DNA of 58,817 nt. It comes from Pseudanabaena cinerea FACHB-1277 (lineage in GTDB: Bacteria > Cyanobacteriota > Cyanobacteriia > Pseudanabaenales > Pseudanabaenaceae). Where the stretch lies: positions 1-58,817 of the forward strand of contig NZ_JACJPY010000017.1 in assembly GCF_014696345.1 (NCBI RefSeq), read 5' to 3'. Positions 9,187 through 21,600 of this stretch are shown here, piece after piece; within the stretch, counting starts at the first letter, position 1; each line of letters starts with the position of its first letter. The position numbers were made by a program, and so were the translations under genes. The notes under the pieces were generated by a model that saw only the letters and a program-made list of their open reading frames with translations, was not told where the DNA came from and searched no databases.

Positions 9187-9581
9187 TGGATGCACAAAGT
9201 TGCATACCCCAACCCAGATGCCCTCCATAGTATTGCCATGGATTTCGCAACAACCATCTTGATCGTCATTATGGGCATACTCACTCTGGGAGTAGCAAAC
9301 TGTTTGGCGCTCACACCCAGAATCAGGGATGCGATTGTAAGCATCCGATTCATCGGTATAGACTGTGGTATTTGGCAAGGTCGTTGACTCTACCTGTGGT
9401 TGAATCGTGGATTGTTGTGTATTGTCACAGACTTTCGGGCGAATCTGACCACTGTTACGCCCAACCGTGCCGACAATCGGTGGACGATCATTTGCCATTG
9501 TGTGTCTGTCTTGACGTTGATTGCTGCGCTGTCTTGGTGGGTCTGTCATCGGGTCATGTTTTGTCCCCTTTTCGCCTGCGT
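9144..9581 (-). pseudogene. IS1595 (ISXO2-like) transposase remnant
   Basis: On the minus strand the frame from about 9579 to the stop at 9154 matches the C-terminal half of ISXO2/IS1595 transposases: AGEKGTKHD, DPPRQRSN, NDRPPIVGTVGR, TVYTDESDAYNRI (catalytic Asp) and DGCCEIHGNTMEGIW (catalytic Glu). The N-terminal half is absent. Family similarity stops near 9187 (after NFVHP), and the last codons are built from the 43-nt block shared with 53.7 kb. If that block is the element's end, the right terminus is 9144. The other side ends within 3 bp of a partial CRISPR repeat, so the insertion was truncated against the array. Confidence 0.75.
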
Positions 9582-9594
9582 GAGGCTTTGAAGC
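9582..9594 (-). CRISPR. Truncated terminal CRISPR repeat (13 of 37 nt)
   Basis: GAGGCTTTGAAGC is identical to the last 13 bases of the plus-strand repeat and lies 40 bp (one spacer length) before the first full repeat. The missing 24 bases are replaced by IS1595 sequence. It marks the broken trailer end of the array. Confidence 0.8.
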
Positions 9595-9634
9595 TAGAGA
9601 TACAAAAAATAACCCGATAAGAAAGGAATCTTGG

Positions 9635-12600
9635 ATTTCAATCCCTGAAAGGGTTTTAGAGGCTTTGAAGCCAATGTCGGAGAATCGGGTAAAGCATCCC
9701 AGTCTTCGTTTCAATCCCTGAAAGGGTTTTAGAGGCTTTGAAGCCTATCCGTCTAATATCCGTCTAATATCCGTCTATCAGGTTTCAATCCCTGAAAGGG
9801 TTTTAGAGGCTTTGAAGCATTACCCAAATTTCTTAAAGCGTGCATGGTCTATTGTCGATGTTTCAATCCCTGAAAGGGTTTTAGAGGCTTTGAAGCCTTG
9901 CGTATCCGATACGTTCAATTATCGGCGGGGGGGATTGAAGTTTCAATCCCTGAAAGGGTTTTAGAGGCTTTGAAGCTCCTCTTTTTGCACCAATTAAGTA
10001 CAGAGATATACTGTTTCAATCCCTGAAAGGGTTTTAGAGGCTTTGAAGCTTGCCTTACCGATGGCTTATCGTGGGCGCACACGCAGTTTCAATCCCTGAA
10101 AGGGTTTTAGAGGCTTTGAAGCCTGACATTCTAGATACCATATGGGGGCTGTACGCTCCGTTTCAATCCCTGAAAGGGTTTTAGAGGCTTTGAAGCTCCC
10201 AATTCCAGAAGGGAGATAATTAATATTCATTAAAAGTTTCAATCCCTGAAAGGGTTTTAGAGGCTTTGAAGCGCGACATTGACGCGACAGGAGAACATGA
10301 AAAGCGCGTTTCAATCCCTGAAAGGGTTTTAGAGGCTTTGAAGCCTCTGTAGCTACATTTTGGCTGTCACACACCTTTTGTAGTTTCAATCCCTGAAAGG
10401 GTTTTAGAGGCTTTGAAGCTTTTTACTGCAATCAAGATCAAGCGGCGGCGCGATTGGGGGTTTCAATCCCTGAAAGGGTTTTAGAGGCTTTGAAGCAGTA
10501 GCCCCTACGATAGTTGCAAAAAAATGGGATGGAGCGTGTTTCAATCCCTGAAAGGGTTTTAGAGGCTTTGAAGCCAAAATAGAGCGTGATGCATCGTTGG
10601 AGAAACTTGGTTTCAATCCCTGAAAGGGTTTTAGAGGCTTTGAAGCCTTGAGGCAAGCATTAAAAGCACCACCCAAGGGTCGACCGTTTCAATCCCTGAA
10701 AGGGTTTTAGAGGCTTTGAGGCTGCAAGCAGTAGGGTTTGATAGCGTTGGCGCTCCCGTTTCAATCCCTGAAAGGGTTTTAGAGGCTTTGAAGCCATCCA
10801 AGCTAGAGAGCCAATAGCAGCTATTGGGTTTCAATCCCTGAAAGGGTTTTAGAGGCTTTGAAGCGGGAAGTGTACATCTATCACCATGCTTTGATGTAGT
10901 TTCAATCCCTGAAAGGGTTTTAGAGGCTTTGAAGCTTTATCACGCCGCAATGGTGATTTAGGAGAGAGTCGTTTCAATCCCTGAAAGGGTTTTAGAGGCT
11001 TTGAAGCAAGGATTCCTGTAGGGTGTCCCCTATCAATGCTGATGTTTCAATCCCTGAAAGGGTTTTAGAGGCTTTGAAGCCACAAGAGCCAGTGGCAAGG
11101 ATTACAGAATTCCAAGTTTCAATCCCTGAAAGGGTTTTAGAGGCTTTGAAGCTTAATGTAGCGCCGCCCACTGCCTTTCGCGGTGCGGTTTCAATCCCTG
11201 AAAGGGTTTTAGAGGCTTTGAAGCATCGGCGGCGATCATGCAATCTCAGGATTGAGTCAGTTTCAATCCCTGAAAGGGTTTTAGAGGCTTTGAAGCGTCT
11301 CACTGGCTACGGTCAAAGCGGCGCTATTCGTGTTTCAATCCCTGAAAGGGTTTTAGAGGCTTTGAAGCTTCTCTGCTTTAGCAGTCGATTGTATTCTGCC
11401 AAGTGTTTCAATCCCTGAAAGGGTTTTAGAGGCTTTGAAGCTTTATCCGTAAATATTTAATATTTAAAAACCTATTGTTTCAATCCCTGAAAGGGTTTTA
11501 GAGGCTTTGAAGCCAGACAGGTAGCTTACGATAATGGATACATCTCGTGTTTCAATCCCTGAAAGGGTTTTAGAGGCTTTGAAGCGGCGCGATCTTAGTT
11601 TTTTGCAGCAGGTAGCCGCGCGTTTCAATCCCTGAAAGGGTTTTAGAGGCTTTGAAGCGCACAAATTAGTTCTTGTTCAGTCATTTAGTGATCCGTTTCA
11701 ATCCCTGAAAGGGTTTTAGAGGCTTTGAAGCGATTTTTAGGGAGCCGTCAGCGCGTGGTACATCGTGGTTTCAATCCCTGAAAGGGTTTTAGAGGCTTTG
11801 AAGCTCCATGATGACGCAACCTTACCCGCTTCGGCACTGGCGTTTCAATCCCTGAAAGGGTTTTAGAGGCTTTGAAGCGCAATTTCGGCAATTAGCACAA
11901 GTAATGCAGCCCTGTTTCAATCCCTGAAAGGGTTTTAGAGGCTTTGAAGCAACTATTGATTAAGCGCTTAAATAGTAAATGTAAGGGTTTCAATCCCTGA
12001 AAGGGTTTTAGAGGCTTTGAAGCATTGTAAGGGAATTCTCTCTCACGATACTCTTAATGGAAGTTTCAATCCCTGAAAGGGTTTTAGAGGCTTTGAAGCT
12101 AATGGTGTATTCGTACGCGGTTTTGATAGCCTTGGTTTCAATCCCTGAAAGGGTTTTAGAGGCTTTGAAGCGTTAGTGATTCTATATGCTAGATAGCCTG
12201 TTTGCAGTTTCAATCCCTGAAAGGGTTTTAGAGGCTTTGAAGCTTTCGCCGCTTGTCGATTTGCAATTTGTGCAGTTTGTTTCTAGTTTCAATCCCTGAA
12301 AGGGTTTTAGAGGCTTTGAAGCATAAATGTTTGTAGTTAAATTTGACGATCGCACTGAAAGTTTCAATCCCTGAAAGGGTTTTAGAGGCTTTGAAGCATC
12401 AACGAGTCTAGTGGTGGAGGAGCCTCCATGAGGTTTCAATCCCTGAAAGGGTTTTAGAGGCTTTGAAGCTTGGATCGTACTATCGTGTTGCCCGCCAATC
12501 AACACGTTTCAATCCCTGAAAGGGTTTTAGAGGCTTTGAAGCATCAATGGGCAGTGGTGGGTATTAGAGATCGTGGAGTTTCAATCCCTGAAAGGGTTTT

Positions 12601-15600
12601 AGAGGCTTTGAAGCTGGTGCTGAGCTTGGTTAAGATCAATCAATTTTTCAGTTTCAATCCCTGAAAGGGTTTTAGAGGCTTTGAAGCCCATCGTATCGCC
12701 CGAATATTCAACAAAGCCAATCTTCCGAGTTTCAATCCCTGAAAGGGTTTTAGAGGCTTTGAAGCATACGCCGACCTCCGCGCCCAGCTAGAGGCATTGA
12801 TGTTTCAATCCCTGAAAGGGTTTTAGAGGCTTTGAAGCTTCGCCGAGAGGTGGGAAGGGTGTAAAAATCCATTTCGTTTCAATCCCTGAAAGGGTTTTAG
12901 AGGCTTTGAAGCAAGGATGCGATCGCGGAGAAGGGGATCGCTATCCCTGTTTCAATCCCTGAAAGGGTTTTAGAGGCTTTGAAGCGGTAAGCGCATTATC
13001 TCCCTGTACCCTGATGAGGCGTTTCAATCCCTGAAAGGGTTTTAGAGGCTTTGAAGCCGATAACAGAGGCAAATGCGCCCAATTGATTGCTTGTTTCAAT
13101 CCCTGAAAGGGTTTTAGAGGCTTTGAAGCAGAATCATTGGCGATGGATACCATTTGGCAGTGCTGTTTCAATCCCTGAAAGGGTTTTAGAGGCTTTGAAG
13201 CGAATACCTTGTATATCAACGTGGCGGCTTAAAAAGTGTTTCAATCCCTGAAAGGGTTTTAGAGGCTTTGAAGCCAGCACAACTGCCAACGGGTGCTAGA
13301 CAAGTCACACTAGTTGGTTTCAATCCCTGAAAGGGTTTTAGAGGCTTTGAAGCGATAATCGCGTCAAAGGTGGTCGGTATTACCGTAGTTTCAATCCCTG
13401 AAAGGGTTTTAGAGGCTTTGAAGCAGCTCCCCCAGAGAAGTAGTAATGCGAGAATTGCTTGTTTCAATCCCTGAAAGGGTTTTAGAGGCTTTGAAGCAAT
13501 GAACTCCGCCCCGCAAGCGCAAATCGTAGTGCGTTTCAATCCCTGAAAGGGTTTTAGAGGCTTTGAAGCGCGAAAAGATGGATTCGGCGGCGATCGCTGA
13601 TGTCCTCCGTTTCAATCCCTGAAAGGGTTTTAGAGGCTTTGAAGCGCGTTGGTGTAGTTCGGATCAATACCAAGTCTGCTCGTTTCAATCCCTGAAAGGG
13701 TTTTAGAGGCTTTGAAGCTCTTGTATTGGCGAGAAGGGAGTCATTATTCAATTCGTTTCAATCCCTGAAAGGGTTTTAGAGGCTTTGAAGCAGAAGTCGA
13801 GTTTCTGCAATCCGAAATCAGATATGGTTTCAATCCCTGAAAGGGTTTTAGAGGCTTTGAAGCTTGACAAAAATCTAGCTGAGTCCATTGAGGAGTTTGT
13901 TTCAATCCCTGAAAGGGTTTTAGAGGCTTTGAAGCTCCTGATGTCTAAGACGATCGCCACATTATTCACTGGCTATGTTTCAATCCCTGAAAGGGTTTTA
14001 GAGGCTTTGAAGCAGCAGCATCGGCAAAGATCAAGCCAGAATCAAAAAGTTTCAATCCCTGAAAGGGTTTTAGAGGCTTTGAAGCCCAAGAAAGTGGGTT
14101 GCCAGCAACATAAAACTGAGTTTCAATCCCTGAAAGGGTTTTAGAGGCTTTGAAGCGGTTGCGGCAACCGCAACATCAGGGGCGATCGCAATGTTTCAAT
14201 CCCTGAAAGGGTTTTAGAGGCTTTGAAGCGGGCGATCGCTTGTGCCAAAACTTGATGATCGACTTGTTTCAATCCCTGAAAGGGTTTTAGAGGCTTTGAA
14301 GCCTGCAAACTCATGGATTGAGCATTGCTAGTTTGGGCGGTTTCAATCCCTGAAAGGGTTTTAGAGGCTTTGAAGCATCATGGGAGGCAAACCCAAACGC
14401 CAGCGACCCGCAAAGTTTCAATCCCTGAAAGGGTTTTAGAGGCTTTGAAGCTGAAGTGACCCCCCAACCCGAAGTCACCCCTAAGATTGGTTTCAATCCC
14501 TGAAAGGGTTTTAGAGGCTTTGAAGCTTGTACAAAACCCCGATCAAAATCTATTTGACGATGTTTCAATCCCTGAAAGGGTTTTAGAGGCTTTGAAGCAT
14601 CGAAGCAATCAATGAAAAGGTTAGCAAGTCACCATCGCTGTTTCAATCCCTGAAAGGGTTTTAGAGGCTTTGAAGCAAGGCAATATCACAAGGAAATGGC
14701 TTATGTAATGGCTAAAGTTTCAATCCCTGAAAGGGTTTTAGAGGCTTTGAAGCGCTTAGCTGTGACTTCGGGTTAGCGGGACACACTAGTTTCAATCCCT
14801 GAAAGGGTTTTAGAGGCTTTGAAGCTTAACCCAATCGGGATCTTCTTCTGGTGGCTCCTGTTTCAATCCCTGAAAGGGTTTTAGAGGCTTTGAAGCCAGT
14901 ATGGGTGCTGGTGCGCCCTTGCGATCGCTCTGTTTCAATCCCTGAAAGGGTTTTAGAGGCTTTGAAGCCCTGAAAATAATAAACCAACTGGGGTTCCAAA
15001 GGCTAGTTTCAATCCCTGAAAGGGTTTTAGAGGCTTTGAAGCTGAGCAGCTAACCCTGAAAGTAGCGGCGATCGCAGGGTGGTTTCAATCCCTGAAAGGG
15101 TTTTAGAGGCTTTGAAGCTTGAATGCCCTAGAAGGCTTACCCGCAACTATTGGTTTCAATCCCTGAAAGGGTTTTAGAGGCTTTGAAGCTGTTCAGACCG
15201 ATATAGACCCCAATCATATTGCGCTGTTTCAATCCCTGAAAGGGTTTTAGAGGCTTTGAAGCGCGCATTTGCTGAGAGAGAAATCGATCTCAATAAGTTT
15301 CAATCCCTGAAAGGGTTTTAGAGGCTTTGAAGCGTTTTCAGCCAATGATGGGAGTGTCGTGATCAATTGGTTTCAATCCCTGAAAGGGTTTTAGAGGCTT
15401 TGAAGCAGGGTGTAAAAATCCATTTCGACAGTGCCGATATGTTTCAATCCCTGAAAGGGTTTTAGAGGCTTTGAAGCATCGCGATCGCGCAGTTAACCGA
15501 CTGCATCAAAATGTTTCAATCCCTGAAAGGGTTTTAGAGGCTTTGAAGCCTGAATTTCACCAGTATGGACGAAAGGGAGGTGTTGTTTCAATCCCTGAAA

Positions 15601-18600
15601 GGGTTTTAGAGGCTTTGAAGCAGTCAGCCATTCACAGCAGTTGCTCGTTTTGATGCTGTTTCAATCCCTGAAAGGGTTTTAGAGGCTTTGAAGCAATCGT
15701 TGGGCTTGCAACTCAACATATTGCACAAGTTTCAATCCCTGAAAGGGTTTTAGAGGCTTTGAAGCTACTCTTCAGGATGGTGTATCAATGGCTAACATCG
15801 GTTTCAATCCCTGAAAGGGTTTTAGAGGCTTTGAAGCGCTCCCAGCATCTAGAATCGGCGGATTGCCCTTGCAGTTTCAATCCCTGAAAGGGTTTTAGAG
15901 GCTTTGAAGCTATTCAGGAGATTAACAAGGCGATCGCGGTCTATGCGTTTCAATCCCTGAAAGGGTTTTAGAGGCTTTGAAGCATTTATCTTTTGACCCT
16001 GCTGCTGTTGCCAAGAAACAGTTTCAATCCCTGAAAGGGTTTTAGAGGCTTTGAAGCTTCGCGCAGATGAGGCGATTGCTTTAGAAAAGCACATAGTTTC
16101 AATCCCTGAAAGGGTTTTAGAGGCTTTGAAGCCAGTAACCCAAGGGACTGTGATCTACGTTCAGTGTGAGGTTTCAATCCCTGAAAGGGTTTTAGAGGCT
16201 TTGAAGCTAATTACTGTCACTGTCCTTGTACCTGGACAAACTAGGTTTCAATCCCTGAAAGGGTTTTAGAGGCTTTGAAGCATAGCGACCACACGGGGGG
16301 CTGACTCAGTACCGATATTAAGTTTCAATCCCTGAAAGGGTTTTAGAGGCTTTGAAGCAATCTGGCAACAATCGGACCAATTCAAGAGATAGGGTTTCAA
16401 TCCCTGAAAGGGTTTTAGAGGCTTTGAAGCTCGGAGAGCGGCGTGAGGGGCTTTTCCAAAGTGCTGTTTCAATCCCTGAAAGGGTTTTAGAGGCTTTGAA
16501 GCCGGTCAACAGATGAACTCGTTTACATTCACTGCTCAGTTTCAATCCCTGAAAGGGTTTTAGAGGCTTTGAAGCGCGGTAAGCAATTTCTTTGAGGCAC
16601 GGATGAAGATGTTTCAATCCCTGAAAGGGTTTTAGAGGCTTTGAAGCTGGATCTATGCCAAGAATTTGATTATAAGTCGCCTTGTTTCAATCCCTGAAAG
16701 GGGTTTAGAGGCTTTGAAGCTGCAAGCGATGCAATCTCTATGTAATTCATAGTCGGTTTCAATCCCTGAAAGGGTTTTAGAGGCTTTGAAGCTTGTAATT
16801 TTTGGCAACTTCACTTGTAACTATAAGTTTCAATCCCTGAAAGGGTTTTAGAGGCTTTGAAGCTGCGCGTAAGCGCGAAGCATATTTAAAAAGAACGTTT
16901 CAATCCCTGAAAGGGTTTTAGAGGCTTTGAAGCATTGCCGAAATTCCCACAGAAAAAGTTGAAAGCAACGGTTTCAATCCCTGAAAGGGTTTTAGAGGCT
17001 TTGAAGCAGGTCTAGGTTTGCGCTTATCGTATGGAGTATGCCCGTTTCAATCCCTGAAAGGGTTTTAGAGGCTTTGAAGCTTTGAGCATTTCCGTACCAG
17101 TTGCCTCGCGATAAACCAGTTTCAATCCCTGAAAGGGTTTTAGAGGCTTTGAAGCCAAGGTGTGGGGCAAGAATCGCACAGCTTTTTTAGTTTCAATCCC
17201 TGAAAGGGTTTTAGAGGCTTTGAAGCGCACGGGGGGTCTGCTTGCAAATGTGAACTTGATAGTTTCAATCCCTGAAAGGGTTTTAGAGGCTTTGAAGCAT
17301 AAAAAATTTGAGCGGTCTTGAGTGAGCAGTTTTTCGCCAGTTTCAATCCCTGAAAGGGTTTTAGAGGCTTTGAAGCTCGTAAAAACTAGGGCTATGGAAA
17401 TGTGGGGCGTTTCAATCCCTGAAAGGGTTTTAGAGGCTTTGAAGCTTGAAAGTCGCCGCGCTTGGCATCTCCCCAAGATCGTTTCAATCCCTGAAAGGGT
17501 TTTAGAGGCTTTGAAGCAGTTGCAGGGCGGTATTTTTACTGCCAATACTAGGGTTTCAATCCCTGAAAGGGTTTTAGAGGCTTTGAAGCGCGACTGTTGC
17601 TGGCTTTTTGGCAGTGCTTAGCCCGTTTCAATCCCTGAAAGGGTTTTAGAGGCTTTGAAGCTATATGCAAAGTTTGTCGGATCGGTTAGTCCATCTTGTT
17701 TCAATCCCTGAAAGGGTTTTAGAGGCTTTGAAGCGGGAAGGGGGGCGTAATTGACGCTAATACAGGCAAGTTTCAATCCCTGAAAGGGTTTTAGAGGCTT
17801 TGAAGCAATCAGCCGCTTGCTGTGCTGGAGACGGTGGTTTGTTTCAATCCCTGAAAGGGTTTTAGAGGCTTTGAAGCCCAATCCGCCTGTATGGGTTTGT
17901 GGCTTGCCAAAGTTTCAATCCCTGAAAGGGTTTTAGAGGCTTTGAAGCCCCGAAGTTGTTGAGGTTGAAGTTGTTGAGGTTGAGTTTCAATCCCTGAAAG
18001 GGTTTTAGAGGCTTTGAAGCGCACCTGTTTGTTGCGCGGCTACCTGCTGCAAAAGTTTCAATCCCTGAAAGGGTTTTAGAGGCTTTGAAGCGCTATGGGT
18101 TACGCCTCGGTGCGGATGATGCTCTTCAGTTTCAATCCCTGAAAGGGTTTTAGAGGCTTTGAAGCCAATATTGCAGTCAGAAAAGTACTTACAAATTTGA
18201 GTTTCAATCCCTGAAAGGGTTTTAGAGGCTTTGAAGCTTTGAGACGATCCGAGGATCATCGGCAATCAGAGCGTTTCAATCCCTGAAAGGGTTTTAGAGG
18301 CTTTGAAGCAATGAAAAAAATTAGTAAAGGTGTTTTTCTATCGATGGTTTCAATCCCTGAAAGGGTTTTAGAGGCTTTGAAGCGCGTGTTCTCAGTGGTA
18401 GGCGTGGCTCAAGGCGTGTTTCAATCCCTGAAAGGGTTTTAGAGGCTTTGAAGCAAGGCTAGATTAGCCTCTATAAGTGAAAAGCTTGTGTTTCAATCCC
18501 TGAAAGGGTTTTAGAGGCTTTGAAGCCTAAGAGTATTCACCTTAAAAAGTGTATATCTCGTTTCAATCCCTGAAAGGGTTTTAGAGGCTTTGAAGCTCAT

Positions 18601-21600
18601 TACAACACCTCTCCTGATTCTATTGCTTACGTTTCAATCCCTGAAAGGGTTTTAGAGGCTTTGAAGCTAGTTGTTATCGTACAAGTGTATTTTAAAAGCT
18701 TGTGTTTCAATCCCTGAAAGGGTTTTAGAGGCTTTGAAGCTTACTACCATGCGCGACAAAACACAGCTAATTAGCACGGTTTCAATCCCTGAAAGGGTTT
18801 TAGAGGCTTTGAAGCTCAACATACAAAACACTGCGATGACCTTAAATAATCGCGTGTTTCAATCCCTGAAAGGGTTTTAGAGGCTTTGAAGCCGTAGCTA
18901 GATAAAATGATTATTCCTAGCAGCATAGTATTAAAGTTTCAATCCCTGAAAGGGTTTTAGAGGCTTTGAAGCCTAGTCATGCCAAGTCAAGCCAAAAAGA
19001 AAGTTTAAAGACGTTTCAATCCCTGAAAGGGTTTTAGAGGCTTTGAAGCTTCCAGTTCTGAAATGTGAGAATAAAACATCATGTTTCAATCCCTGAAAGG
19101 GTTTTAGAGGCTTTGAAGCTTAAAACTTTCAATTGTTCAGCGTTAAAATGCTGGTTTCAATCCCTGAAAGGGTTTTAGAGGCTTTGAAGCACGACAGCCA
19201 AGCTTCTTTTTATCCCACAGGTATGTTTCAATCCCTGAAAGGGTTTTAGAGGCTTTGAAGCTCGCCGCCACTGCCAGAAATCCAAGGGCGATCGCCATGT
19301 TGTTTCAATCCCTGAAAGGGTTTTAGAGGCTTTGAAGCTCCCGAATTTCGGGATTTGATGGATGGCTGTCATTTGTTTCAATCCCTGAAAGGGTTTTAGA
19401 GGCTTTGAAGCCAACACACCTATAGCAGCGTTTAGAGAAAGTGCTAAGGGTTTCAATCCCTGAAAGGGTTTTAGAGGCTTTGAAGCTATGTAAGTGGTAA
19501 TTTTTGCCCTCTAACAGTCTTTCGTTTCAATCCCTGAAAGGGTTTTAGAGGCTTTGAAGCTTATAAAAGGTACTTTTGATTAATTTGCTAGCCCTGTTTC
19601 AATCCCTGAAAGGGTTTTAGAGGCTTTGAAGCAATATTGGCGGCAAGTGCCATGTCATGGACATCTTAGTTTCAATCCCTGAAAGGGTTTTAGAGGCTTT
19701 GAAGCTTATTAACAATTACATAGTTTTGAGTCTCAGTTCTGTTTCAATCCCTGAAAGGGTTTTAGAGGCTTTGAAGCTAATGATTAAATCTTTATTTTCT
19801 AATCCCCTAAAAGTTTCAATCCCTGAAAGGGTTTTAGAGGCTTTGAAGCTGTTGGGCGGCTCCTCTTGTCGCTCATCTTCAGAGTTGGAATGTTTCAATC
19901 CCTGAAAGGGTTTTAGAGGCTTTGAAGCGAAATACAGCGCTACGGATAGCGTTTTGATGCCCTGTTTCAATCCCTGAAAGGGTTTTAGAGGCTTTGAAGC
20001 CGCCATTAGGTCTAATTTGCGCTGTTGCAGGTCGTTTCAATCCCTGAAAGGGTTTTAGAGGCTTTGAAGCGCTTACAAATCTTTGCCTAGTCTGGTTTTG
20101 CGTGTTTCAATCCCTGAAAGGGTTTTAGAGGCTTTGAAGCAAAGTATCCCTAAACCTTACCGATCTAACTTGGAGTTTCAATCCCTGAAAGGGTTTTAGA
20201 GGCTTTGAAGCGTAATGATGGAAAAACAAATGACTGAACAAACAGCGTTTCAATCCCTGAAAGGGTTTTAGAGGCTTTGAAGCAATAAAATGAAACTTGT
20301 ACATCGCTACATAGAAGGTTTCAATCCCTGAAAGGGTTTTAGAGGCTTTGAAGCTTCAAAATTTGGTGCGTATCTTGCAGGGGCAAAGTTTCAATCCCTG
20401 AAAGGGTTTTAGAGGCTTTGAAGCGAAAGGTTCTAAAGAAGAGTTAGAAGCTTTTAGAAAAGATGTTTCAATCCCTGAAAGGGTTTTAGAGGCTTTGAAG
20501 CAAAATGTAGCATCTTGGCTAGCTTATAGTTTACAGCAAGTTTCAATCCCTGAAAGGGTTTTAGAGGCTTTGAAGCTTCTGGAATATTTTGGGCGCGATC
20601 GCTCTCAAAGCGGTTTCAATCCCTGAAAGGGTTTTAGAGGCTTTGAAGCCCGATCGCCTATGCCAAGCAAGCCAAGTATCACGCGCTGATGTTTCAATCC
20701 CTGAAAGGGTTTTAGAGGCTTTGAAGCTCAAGCACTTGAATGAGAGTGTTATTCGTGAGCGTGTTGGTTTCAATCCCTGAAAGGGTTTTAGAGGCTTTGA
20801 AGCTTTCGTTTTTAACATATATCGCGTGTGTATGTATTCCTGTTTCAATCCCTGAAAGGGTTTTAGAGGCTTTGAAGCAGCACCTTGAAAATTTCATACT
20901 TGCAAGTCGATAAGTTTCAATCCCTGAAAGGGTTTTAGAGGCTTTGAAGCTGCACTCATTTGATAGCGTAAATGGCTCATGGCAAGTTTCAATCCCTGAA
21001 AGGGTTTTAGAGGCTTTGAAGCATTGAGCATTTAGTCAATAAAGGCTATATCCGAAGTTTCAATCCCTGAAAGGGTTTTAGAGGCTTTGAAGCCTAACCT
21101 CATAAATTACGTTTTTGCCAAACGCTGTTTCAATCCCTGAAAGGGTTTTAGAGGCTTTGAAGCGGTAATCAGAGAAAGCTGTAATAGTCGCTTTAATGGT
21201 TTCAATCCCTGAAAGGGTTTTAGAGGCTTTGAAGCATATAGAAAGTTAAGCAAAGGAACACAAAGCCATGTTTCAATCCCTGAAAGGGTTTTAGAGGCTT
21301 TGAAGCAGTTCGCCCCTCAAAAAATCGTATTCTAAAAAACTTGTTTCAATCCCTGAAAGGGTTTTAGAGGCTTTGAAGCATTGCGAGGGGCTTTTTTTGT
21401 ATCAGGAGAAACTCGTTTCAATCCCTGAAAGGGTTTTAGAGGCTTTGAAGCATCTCTTGCCTAGATGTGCCTCCAAGGTAATCTAAGGCTGAGTTTCAAT
21501 CCCTGAAAGGGTTTTAGAGGCTTTGAAGCCGAATCGGGGGCAGATCGCGACACGATTATTAAGGCAGTGTTTCAATCCCTGAAAGGGTTTTAGAGGCTTT

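Noticed and set aside
9172-9387. Plus-strand frame beginning MTNDQ, like the NACHT protein start
   Set aside because: Only the 19-nt shared block matches the NACHT gene. The remainder is the reverse strand of an IS1595-type transposase.
9558-9581. Possible full-length degenerate repeat upstream of the first repeat
   Set aside because: The 5-prime part aligns only at a few bases (GTTT, CCCT) and codes for transposase residues AGEKGTK. Only the last 13 bases are repeat.
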